A stretch of 64,000 nt of DNA, from NCBI RefSeq assembly GCF_010731635.1, contig NZ_AP022583.1, positions 2,170,001 through 2,234,000 of the forward strand. Reading direction: 5' to 3'. The translations under genes were made by a program, and so were the position numbers. Source of the DNA: Mycobacterium noviomagense (GTDB taxonomy: Bacteria; Actinomycetota; Actinomycetes; Mycobacteriales; Mycobacteriaceae). The notes beneath the pieces were generated by a model that searched no databases, was not told the DNA's origin, and saw nothing but the letters and a program-made list of their open reading frames with translations. This document shows, in pieces, positions 47,664-55,070 of this stretch. Numbering within the stretch: position 1 is the stretch's first letter; each line of letters starts with the position of its first letter.

Positions 47664-48830
47664 ATGCGAGCGCTGTGCTGGAACGGGGTCAACGAGCTAT
47701 CGGTGGAAACCGTCGACGACCCAATGCTGTTGAACCCGCACGACGTCATCGTCAAGGTCGGGCTCACCACCACCTGTGGGTCGGATCTGCACTTCATCGA
47801 CGGATACCTGCCCGGCATGCGAGCCGGCGACGTTTTCGGCCATGAGTTCATGGGCGAAGTCGTCGATGCGGGCCGCGAGGTGACTGACACCCGCGTCGGA
47901 GACCGCGTCGTTGTTCCGTCCTTCATCGCCTGCAACCGTTGCTGGTATTGCCAGCACGACCTGACCTCGCTGTGCGAAACCACCAACCCGAACGCCGAGT
48001 TGCAGCAACCGATTCTGGGCTTTCCGACCGGAGGTATCTACGGCTACACCCATCCGTTCGGGGGATACCAGGGTTCGCATGCCGAGTACATCCGGGTGCC
48101 GTTCGGCGACGCCAACTGCTTTGCCATCCCCGACGACGTCACCGACGAACAGGCGCTGTTCTTGTCCGACGCGGTGCCTACCGGATACATGGGTGCCGAC
48201 TTCTGCGAGATCGACGCGGGCGACACCGTGGCGGTGTGGGGAGCGGGCGGTGTCGGGTTGATGGCCGCACGCAGCGCGTTGCTGCGGGGCGCCGAACGGG
48301 TGATCATCGTCGACCGCATGCCCGAAAGGCTTTCTCTAGCAGCGAAACTCGGCGCTGAAACGGTCGACTACACCGCAGTGGACAGCGTGCAGGAAACACT
48401 GCGGGAAGCCACCGGCGGCCGCGGTCCTGATGCCTGCATCGAGGCCGTCGGCATGGAAGGACACGGCACCGGCCTGCAGCAGCTCTACGACCGCACCATG
48501 CAACTGCTGCGCCTGCAAACCGACCGCGCCACCGCGCTTCGCCAAGCGATCTTGGCCTGCCGCAAGGGCGGCATCGTCGCTGTACTTGGTGTCTACGGGC
48601 TGACCGACAAGTTCCCGATGGGTGTCGTCACCAACAAAGGGCTGACCGTGAAAACGGCTCAACAACACGGGCATCGCTACATCCGGCAGTGCTTCGACTA
48701 TGTGCAGCAGGGCGATCTGGACCCGTCGGTGCTGATCACCCACGACCTGCCGCTCGAAGACGGCGTCCGCGCCTACGACATGTTCAAGAACAAGCACGAC
48801 GGCTGCATCCGCGTCGTCCTGCGGCCTTGA
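47664..48830 (+). CDS. Zinc-dependent alcohol dehydrogenase (glutathione-independent formaldehyde dehydrogenase-like)
   Basis: A 388-residue medium-chain dehydrogenase. Catalytic zinc ligands are Cys in TTCGSDLHF near residue 37 and the GHEFMGEVV His-Glu pair near 59. The structural-zinc loop CNRCWYCQHDLTSLC is near 90. The Rossmann motif VWGAGGVGLMAARSALL is near 190. The DRMPERL segment just after it favours NAD(H). It belongs to the subgroup that includes formaldehyde dismutase/FdhA-like enzymes, but the substrate is unknown. ATG at 47664 follows AGGAGG and excludes the upstream frame, which overlaps the SRPBCC gene. Confidence 0.9.
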   Translation: MRALCWNGVNELSVETVDDPMLLNPHDVIVKVGLTTTCGSDLHFIDGYLPGMRAGDVFGHEFMGEVVDAGREVTDTRVGDRVVVPSFIACNRCWYCQHDLTSLCETTNPNAELQQPILGFPTGGIYGYTHPFGGYQGSHAEYIRVPFGDANCFAIPDDVTDEQALFLSDAVPTGYMGADFCEIDAGDTVAVWGAGGVGLMAARSALLRGAERVIIVDRMPERLSLAAKLGAETVDYTAVDSVQETLREATGGRGPDACIEAVGMEGHGTGLQQLYDRTMQLLRLQTDRATALRQAILACRKGGIVAVLGVYGLTDKFPMGVVTNKGLTVKTAQQHGHRYIRQCFDYVQQGDLDPSVLITHDLPLEDGVRAYDMFKNKHDGCIRVVLRP

Positions 48831-48834
48831 GCAA

Positions 48835-50259
48835 CTAGTGCTCGGTGTGTTTGACCTCTTCCTCGATACCGCGATCCGCGGCGATCGCCGAGCGGCTGGT
48901 CGGCGCCCTGTGATGGATCTGGATATAGGTTTCGGTGTAGCGTTCCGAAATCCGGGTTCCGGCAAATTCCGACGGGATGACGTCGCCGGTCTGCTGGCGC
49001 CAATCATTAAGGCGCACAGCTAAATCGGCCGCGACTGCCTGCGCGCCATCCGGGTTGGCGTCGGTCAGCAGGTTGTTTGCCTCAGCGGGATCGGTGCGCA
49101 GATCGTAAAGTTCACGCTCGGGTCGTGACGCCGCCACCAGCGGTGCGACCACTTGCCCGGACGGGCTTTCTTCGATATCCCACGGCAGGTCCAGCAGCGG
49201 CCGGCGTGCGTAGTTCTCGATGTAGCTGTAATCCTTTGTGCGAATTGCACGAATGGGGTCGAACGAGTCGTGATAGGTCTTCATGGTGTACACGTGATCG
49301 CGTGGCGGCGCGGTGTGCGTGTCGGTCGCGAGAATGCTTCGCGCGTGCGACACGCCGTCGACGTCGGCGGGCGGGTTGACGCCGAGCAGCTCGAGCAACG
49401 TGGGCACCAGGTCGACCCCGCTGAACAGCTCGTCGTAGACGCGCGGCGCCACCGCCAGCCGGGTCGGTGGTCGGATGATCATCGCGATGCCGGTGCCGGC
49501 GTCGTAGAGCGTGGATTTCGCGCGGGGGAACGCCGGGCCGTGATCGGTGAAGAACACCACCCACGTGTTGGCGTCGAGCCCCGTGTCGGCGAGCGTATCC
49601 AGCAGTTGGCCGACGGCGGCGTCGGCGGTGGCGATTGACCCGTAAAAATCTGCCAGATCCTGACGCACCTCCGGGGTGTCGGGCAGGTAGTCTGGCAGCT
49701 TGACTTCGGCGGCGTCGGCCGGTTGATAGCGGTCATGCGGGTAGGGCCGGTGCGTTTCGAAGAATCCGGCCGTCAACAGGAACGGGCTGCTGCCGTCGTG
49801 GTCGCGCAGCCAACCCTGCGCCTTGTCGATCACGTACTCGCAGTACGAGTTCGACACGTCGAACTCGTCGAAGCCCAGCCGGCTCGGATACGATGTCTCA
49901 TGCTGCATTCCGAAAAGTGCTGAGTACCAGCCTGAGTCGGCCAGAATCTGCGGCAGCGTCCGCACTCCCGAGCGGTACTCCCAGCCGTGGTGGGCCAAAC
50001 CGACCAGGCCGTTGCTGTGCGGGTAGCGGCCGGTGAACAGTGAACCCCGCGACGGCGAGCACAGCGGCGCGGTGGCATGGGCGCGGGTGAAAAGGATCCC
50101 CTCGTGTGCCAGCCTGTCTAACCGGGGGCTGGACACGTCGGTGTGGCCGTAAATGCCTAAATAGCGTCCCAGGTCATGCCAGTGCACGATCAGCACATTG
50201 TCGCGCCGGGGCTGCGTCGCATCGCGGTCGCCGATTGCCGTCACGTCCCTAGCTTGCAT
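48835..50259 (-). CDS. Sulfatase (alkaline phosphatase superfamily)
   Basis: A 474-residue sulfatase equivalent to Rv0296c. The formylglycine site CSPSR in PLCSPSRGSLFTGRYP is near residue 67, and the first metal-binding acidic motif is IVHWHDLGRYLGIYG near 24 (Asp followed by Leu-Gly rather than the more usual Asp-Asp). FFTDHGPAFPR near 236 carries the second metal site. There is no signal peptide, so it is probably cytoplasmic. It hydrolyses sulfate esters of unknown nature. It converges on the alcohol dehydrogenase. Confidence 0.88.
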   Translation of the reverse strand: MQARDVTAIGDRDATQPRRDNVLIVHWHDLGRYLGIYGHTDVSSPRLDRLAHEGILFTRAHATAPLCSPSRGSLFTGRYPHSNGLVGLAHHGWEYRSGVRTLPQILADSGWYSALFGMQHETSYPSRLGFDEFDVSNSYCEYVIDKAQGWLRDHDGSSPFLLTAGFFETHRPYPHDRYQPADAAEVKLPDYLPDTPEVRQDLADFYGSIATADAAVGQLLDTLADTGLDANTWVVFFTDHGPAFPRAKSTLYDAGTGIAMIIRPPTRLAVAPRVYDELFSGVDLVPTLLELLGVNPPADVDGVSHARSILATDTHTAPPRDHVYTMKTYHDSFDPIRAIRTKDYSYIENYARRPLLDLPWDIEESPSGQVVAPLVAASRPERELYDLRTDPAEANNLLTDANPDGAQAVAADLAVRLNDWRQQTGDVIPSEFAGTRISERYTETYIQIHHRAPTSRSAIAADRGIEEEVKHTEH

Positions 50260-50517
50260 CGGCGCGCCTTAGGGTTCGCTGTGGCCCCCTTTTTCCAGCC
50301 GTGATTTTTATCGAGGACCACGCTGATCGGTACTCGGCGGCTGGCAGGTGCTGTCGGACAATACGCAGGTTGTGGTCGCATCGCGCGGCTTGGCCGCTGC
50401 TATCGGTCGGGGAGCCGGCGTGCCCGCCGACCCGGCGCCGCTCGGTGGTGAGAAGGGCGGTCTCGTAACCTTCGAGCCTCCTGCGACTGTTGACAACCTC
50501 GGCGGAAGGAGTTGGCC

Positions 50518-50721
50518 GTGGCATCGTTTGTCGTGCATCTGGCCAGCGGCGAGTCGCTGACTGTGGACGGCGAATTCAGCATCGGCGGCAATGGCGTGCT
50601 CACCGTTGTGCGTAGTCAGCTCCCGCGTCCCGCGGTCACTCTTCATTTCGCACCGACCGCGTGGATCTCCGTCGAGACGACTGCTCAGCCGCCGTTGGCC
50701 GCGGTGGCCGCCGCCCAATAG
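50518..50721 (+). CDS. Small protein of unknown function (67 residues)
   Basis: A short open frame with a strong AAGGAG site six bases before GTG at 50518. It encodes a beta-rich peptide with GESLTVDGEFSIGGNGVLTV and VTLHFAPTAWISVE. No cysteine, membrane helix or known domain is seen. Ribosome site and codon use support translation. It lies in the otherwise empty interval between the sulfatase and the BluB-like gene. The region 50260-50517 before it shows nothing recognisable. Confidence 0.55.
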   Translation: MASFVVHLASGESLTVDGEFSIGGNGVLTVVRSQLPRPAVTLHFAPTAWISVETTAQPPLAAVAAAQ

Positions 50722-50732
50722 CGGCCGTCGGT

Positions 50733-51404
50733 CTACTCGGGTTGCGTCGCGGTCGCGGGGACGCCCCAGCCGTTCTCTGAGACGAAATCCGTCAGCGGCC
50801 GCGCGAAAGCCCAGCCGTCCAGTTCCAGTGCCGGCCGATCCGGAAATTCGGGCACGGGGCCAAGGCACAGTATCGCCACCGGTTCAGCGTCGGGCGGCAT
50901 CGACAGCAGTGCGGCCAGCCGCTGCGGGTCGAACAGCGACACCCACCCCATGCCGAGCCCTTCCGAGCGAGCCGATAGCCACAGGTTCTGGATGGCGCAC
51001 GACACCGACGCCAGGTCCATCTGCGGCAAAGTCCGCCGCCCAAACACGTAGGCATCTCGGCCGTCACACAGCGCCACTACGAACAGTTCTGCGCAGTCGA
51101 GAACACCCTCCACCTTCAGCCGCAGAAACTCTTGGGCGCGTGGTCCCAGCGCCTCAGCGGTGAGCAGCCGCTCCTCGTCGACGAGGGCGTGGATGCGCCG
51201 CCGCAATGTGTCGTCGGTGATGCGGATGAACCGCCACGGCTGCATCAGCCCCACACTGGGTGCGGCATGCGCGGACCGCAGCACTCGGGATAACACGTCG
51301 TCGGGAACGATGCTGCCGGGCACGAACCGGCGCATGTCCCGGCGTTCAGAGATCACCCGGTAGACAGCGGCCCGCTCCTGCGGGCTGAACGCGTGACCGG
51401 TCAT
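50733..51404 (-). CDS. bluB: Nitroreductase-family 5,6-dimethylbenzimidazole synthase (BluB-like)
   Basis: A 223-residue flavin protein of the BluB branch of nitroreductases. The family motif RRDMRRFVPGSIVPDDVL is near residue 23, HAAPSVGLMQPWRFI is near 47, and GMGWVSLFDP is near 160. BluB fragments reduced FMN to 5,6-dimethylbenzimidazole, the lower ligand of vitamin B12. ATG at 51404 is chosen because the longer frame adds no domain and enters the divergent promoter region. It corresponds to Rv0306. Confidence 0.85.
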   Translation of the reverse strand: MTGHAFSPQERAAVYRVISERRDMRRFVPGSIVPDDVLSRVLRSAHAAPSVGLMQPWRFIRITDDTLRRRIHALVDEERLLTAEALGPRAQEFLRLKVEGVLDCAELFVVALCDGRDAYVFGRRTLPQMDLASVSCAIQNLWLSARSEGLGMGWVSLFDPQRLAALLSMPPDAEPVAILCLGPVPEFPDRPALELDGWAFARPLTDFVSENGWGVPATATQPE

Positions 51405-51493
51405 GCGGCCATCGTAGAAACCGCGATGCCTATCGCGTGGGAGGCCGAGGGCGCGGCAAGATGAGACCCACTCGGCGGACGGGGAGCGGCGCA

Positions 51494-51826
51494 ATGAAAA
51501 TCCCAGACATCTTCGACCAGTTGCCCACCGATGACGTGGTCGGGCGCGTCTTCGGCGAGCCTTTCCAGACGGGGGACGGCACCACCCTCATCCCTGCCGC
51601 CCGGATTCGTGGTGGCGCTCGCTTCGGCGACGGCTTGACGGCTACGCCGCTCGGGGCGTTCGTCATCCGCGGCGACAAGACGTCCTGGGTGGGAGCCGTC
51701 GACGTGAACCGGATAGCGCTGATCGGCGTGATCACCGGTCTTCTGGCAGCGGTGATCGGCAGTCTGGCGGTGCTGCGCCGCCCGCCGTGGCCGGATCTGC
51801 GAGGCTCGCTGCGTCAGGGACTGTAG
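51494..51826 (+). CDS. YtfJ/GerW-like small membrane protein
   Basis: A 110-residue protein of the spore protein YtfJ family, which despite its name is common in actinobacteria. The pattern FGEPFQTGDGTTLIPAARIRGG is seen as two adjacent motifs (about residues 20-41), followed by GLTATPLGAFVIRGDK. A membrane helix follows at about residues 72-92. The function is unknown. GGAGCGGCGCA precedes the ATG. The last 13 bases overlap the end of the opposite-strand gene. Confidence 0.75.
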   Translation: MKIPDIFDQLPTDDVVGRVFGEPFQTGDGTTLIPAARIRGGARFGDGLTATPLGAFVIRGDKTSWVGAVDVNRIALIGVITGLLAAVIGSLAVLRRPPWPDLRGSLRQGL

Positions 51827-52296
51827 GCCACACCGACCGCCCGGAACACGTATTCCGGGGGCACGTCGAACGCCAACGAGCGGCGCGGCAGCCCGGTGAG
51901 CACGTCACCGGGAATGGTGGCCTTGTAGTGCAGCGACAAATGACCGCTGAACCGCGAGTCGACGCGTGCGACGTCGAGTTCGACGTGCAGACCGGTCGAC
52001 GCGACCTCGGCCGTTGCGGGGCCGGCGTGCGCCTCGTCCCATCGCACATCGACCGTGGGGCCGGCCAGCTTCGGCAGCGACGACAGCGTGGCCAGCACGC
52101 GTTGCGACGTCAACACCAGCGACCCCACGTAGCTGGCGACGCTGTGCGACGAGCGCAGACCGGGGATGGCGCCGCTGAACCGTCGGGTCACGGCGACGTA
52201 GTCGGCGAGGTAGATCAAGCCCTCGGCTTTCACCTCTTCGCGGAGGTCGTCGGGCAGCTTGCCGATCCCGAACAATCTGCGGACGAAGACTGCCAT
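51814..52296 (-). CDS. Conserved hypothetical protein (Rv0307c-like)
   Basis: A 160-residue protein equal in length to Rv0307c. It contains FVRRLFGIGKLPDDLREEVKAE (as a family N-terminus, seen in part), then YVGSLVLTSQRVLATL and ATIPGDVLTGLPRRSLAFDVP. It is mostly beta-strand with no membrane helix. ATG at 52296 is preferred to 52428. The function is not known. Confidence 0.75.
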   Translation of the reverse strand: MAVFVRRLFGIGKLPDDLREEVKAEGLIYLADYVAVTRRFSGAIPGLRSSHSVASYVGSLVLTSQRVLATLSSLPKLAGPTVDVRWDEAHAGPATAEVASTGLHVELDVARVDSRFSGHLSLHYKATIPGDVLTGLPRRSLAFDVPPEYVFRAVGVAYSP

Positions 52297-52390
52297 CAAT
52301 CCAGTATGACGTCGGGTGCCCGACAAAGCGTTGGCCGGCGGGCTTTGGCTGGCGGTCAGGTAAGGCTGTCGTCCTGGTAGAGGTATAGCC

Positions 52391-53047
52391 ATGCCTTCAC
52401 TCCGGTCGACGGTCGTGACCGTTGCCATGGCTGTGCTCGCGGCGGTGGTGTATGCCGTGATGTGGGTGGGCTATCGGCATGGTTGGGGTTGGCTCGGATC
52501 GGCCGACACGTCGTCGTTGCAGGCTCTCTATGACGTCGGTGTCAAGCATCCGCTGTGGGTGCGCTTTTGGGACGTGGTGTGCACGGTGTTCAGCCCGGGC
52601 GCGTTTGAGCTGCTGGGTGTGGTGGCTGCGGTAGTCGCGCTGGCCAAGCGTCTGGTGCGGGAAGCGTTGTTTTTGGTTGCGGTTACCGAATTCAACGAAC
52701 TGATCACGCACGTCGCCAAGCATCTGGCCCATCGTCCACGGCCGGCGACGCCGCTGGTCCACGCGTCGTCGTCTTCGTTTCCATCCGGGCACGCAGTGGG
52801 GGCCATGGCCGTCGTCTTGGCGTTGCTGACCATGCTGTTCCCCATACTTGGCCGGTCGATGCGCGTGGTTGCCGCGGCAGTGGGCGTGCTGATTGTGGTG
52901 GCCGTCGGATTCGGGCGCGTTGCGCTGAACGTGCACCACGTCTCCGACGTGGTTGCCGGCTGGGCGTTGGGTTATCTGTATTTTCTGTTGTGCGCGTTGG
53001 CATTTCGACCGAGAGCGCTCACGCGGGCTGGCGCGCTGAGGCGTTGA
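52391..53047 (+). CDS. PAP2-family membrane phosphatase (Rv0308-like)
   Basis: A 218-residue protein with about five to six membrane helices and the three phosphatase motifs: KHLAHRPRP (about residues 112-120), SSSFPSGHAVGAM (about 128-140) and RVALNVHHVSDVVAGWALG (about 176-194). It removes phosphate from a lipid phosphate such as undecaprenyl-diphosphate or phosphatidic acid at the outer face of the membrane. AGGTAT lies upstream of the ATG. After this gene the order departs from M. tuberculosis. Confidence 0.9.
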   Translation: MPSLRSTVVTVAMAVLAAVVYAVMWVGYRHGWGWLGSADTSSLQALYDVGVKHPLWVRFWDVVCTVFSPGAFELLGVVAAVVALAKRLVREALFLVAVTEFNELITHVAKHLAHRPRPATPLVHASSSSFPSGHAVGAMAVVLALLTMLFPILGRSMRVVAAAVGVLIVVAVGFGRVALNVHHVSDVVAGWALGYLYFLLCALAFRPRALTRAGALRR

Positions 53048-53231
53048 ATCGAATGCCGCAGGGCGTCCACTTGTCATGGCCGGTGGTGGCGTTTCCTGAG
53101 TCGCCGTCGGCGTCACGGATAGCCCACTGCCTCTGGTCGATGTGATCGAGCTACCGAAGCCGAATCCGCAATGCCGATAGGAGTTGAACAACTGCACAGC
53201 TGATCCAGGAACCGTCGAGTCGGCAATACGC

Positions 53232-54191
53232 TCAGCGGGTTTGGTCCGCATCCTCCTCCGGCTTGACATCGGGGGCAAGGATTCGCCGTGCGGCCACCGG
53301 CTTGCCATGGACGCGCTTTGTTACTTCCGGTGCGGATGGCGGCGTGACCATACGCCCCTGGACAGGTGCACCATTCTTCACCGAAGGTGGAACAACACGT
53401 TTGGTGTCCGCCTTGGCGTCGTTACCTGTCGCCCCACCTCCGTGCATGGCACCCGGTGGCACCATCGGCATGCCGGACATTCCTCCTCGCGGGCCGCCCG
53501 TCTGCTCGGAAGGGCTTGGCGGCACGGGTGGTGGGGTAGGTGACGACATTGGGACCGTTCCGGCTGACGGAGCAGGCGGCGGCCCAAGCATTGCGGTCGG
53601 GGTGGTGCCGCCCAAGGCTCCGCCCGCTCCGCCTGCGGCGCCTGCCAATTCAGCTGCTCCACCACCCAGTCCGCCGCCAGCGCCAAGCAACTCACCCGGT
53701 AGGGCCTCAGCCGCTGCAGCGCCGCTACCTGCTCCATGCTGCAGCGCCCCCATGCCTGCCTGCATGGCTTGCTGACCCACTTGGGCGATTTGTTGCGGGA
53801 CCTGCATCAGCGGGTTCATTAAACCGCCTAGGGCACCAGCGGCTGATTGGGCAGCACCTGTAGCCATCTGCGGCATCTGCTGGACCATCTGAAGCATCTG
53901 GTTCGGATCGCCGACGCCAGCAAGTTTCGATGCCGACTGCTCTTCATTGGCAGGGAATTTGGTTGTGGCTTCAGCGATCTTCGCTTCGCGTTCGGCGTGC
54001 CCGTCCTGCGCAGCGGCGTTGTCAGCTGGGTCGCCTCCGTTGGCGGCCAGACCCACCGCTGCTAGCAACGCATCGAAGGACGAACGTACCGGGGCCACCG
54101 GGTCGGAGGTGATCGGTGGCGGCGGAACATTCAACCCGTGCGCGGCCAGCCATTTCTCAAGTTCGAAAAGTAGGTCGTCGCCATTGCTCAT
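53232..54191 (-). CDS. Ala/Gly/Pro/Met-rich probable secretion-associated protein
   Basis: A 319-residue low-complexity protein. The first ~75 residues are more ordered (DDLLFELEKWLAAHGLNVPP and a helical segment with DGHAEREAKIAEATTKFPA). The middle is a Gln/Met/Gly/Ala region (MQVPQQIAQVGQQAMQAGMG), then Pro-rich, then a basic tail (KRVHGKPVAARRILAPDVKP). This design resembles the EspJ/EspK-type or Rv3897c-type proteins of mycobacteria. It has no signal peptide. It is last in a minus-strand series of secretion-associated genes. The function is unknown. Confidence 0.6.
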   Translation of the reverse strand: MSNGDDLLFELEKWLAAHGLNVPPPPITSDPVAPVRSSFDALLAAVGLAANGGDPADNAAAQDGHAEREAKIAEATTKFPANEEQSASKLAGVGDPNQMLQMVQQMPQMATGAAQSAAGALGGLMNPLMQVPQQIAQVGQQAMQAGMGALQHGAGSGAAAAEALPGELLGAGGGLGGGAAELAGAAGGAGGALGGTTPTAMLGPPPAPSAGTVPMSSPTPPPVPPSPSEQTGGPRGGMSGMPMVPPGAMHGGGATGNDAKADTKRVVPPSVKNGAPVQGRMVTPPSAPEVTKRVHGKPVAARRILAPDVKPEEDADQTR

Positions 54192-54491
54192 CGCGCCGCT
54201 CCTCCCGCTGCCGGCTGGTCCAACCGTGAAACCAGTCGAACTGGTAACTTCCCCAGTCGCGTAACCCTTGACCCGTGTGCCGATACCTGCGAGCAGCCGC
54301 TAATTGTGCTAGCTGGCGTCGACAGTGTCTGGCTTCAGTTAAGCATGTGACCACAACTGACGGCGAGTCATTCATCGAGCATCGTGCGGTTATACGGCCC
54401 ATCCCGCGCCTCCCGAACTGCCGGGATAAAGACCAGATAGCGGTGAATCTCCGCTGGCCGCTCGCACAAGGAGAGTCATTTGGCAAAGCAT
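54192..54491. other. Spacer within the toxin/secretion island
   Basis: About 300 bases between two minus-strand genes, lower in GC than the flanking genes. I see no gene or clear hairpin. Confidence 0.4.
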
Positions 54492-55070
54492 TCAGTCCAG
54501 CGGAACGGTTGTGTCGACACGGCGGGCGGCTAAGAAGTCGGCAACTGTGGCTCCTGGGCAGTGCTGGTCGATGAGACGTTGAGTCTGCGCGTTGATTTCG
54601 TCGACCGCACTAGCTACGCGCATGAGCAATTCCGTTCGGCTGATTCCGGCTTCCCGCAGCCTCGTTGGCGCAGCTGTGAGTAGGGCTAGATGCTCCGTGA
54701 GCGGAGCGATTATTTCGAAGATGCGCTCGTATCCTGCTTGGGCGATTTTCTTCAGGTCAGCGTAGTAACGGTCGTTGAGCTCAGCCCTGGCATTCTCCCG
54801 GTTCAGGGTGTCGATGACCACCGGGTCGACGGTTCCGCCTTCGGCTTGCAAGCGCGCGATTTCTTTTGCGTAGATTTTCCGGCGCCATCTCCAGGCGAGA
54901 TCCTGATCGGCTTCGGCGGTTGACATGACCAAATTGACGGCCATGACGTACCCGGCTACGGCTTGATCGACCGGGGAATCCCCGCCTGGGACGTCGTCGG
55001 GCGTAGAGGTGGCTGGTCGAGGGTCGGCGGCAGCGGCGGCCAGCAAGGCGCCCAAGTCCATATCGGTCAT
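54492..55070 (-). CDS. Helical protein, probable ESX-associated (DUF4226-like)
   Basis: A 192-residue, mostly helical protein. After a short flexible start (LGALLAAAAADPRPATSTPD) come long amphipathic helices (AVNLVMSTAEADQDLAWRWR, YYADLKKIAQAGYERIFEI, RVASAVDEINAQTQRLIDQH). The pattern is like small proteins encoded next to Rv3899c-type and Esp genes in mycobacteria. I cannot assign a function. The ATG at 55070 overlaps the stop of the large proline-rich gene by four bases, so they are co-translated. Confidence 0.65.
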   Translation of the reverse strand: MTDMDLGALLAAAAADPRPATSTPDDVPGGDSPVDQAVAGYVMAVNLVMSTAEADQDLAWRWRRKIYAKEIARLQAEGGTVDPVVIDTLNRENARAELNDRYYADLKKIAQAGYERIFEIIAPLTEHLALLTAAPTRLREAGISRTELLMRVASAVDEINAQTQRLIDQHCPGATVADFLAARRVDTTVPLD

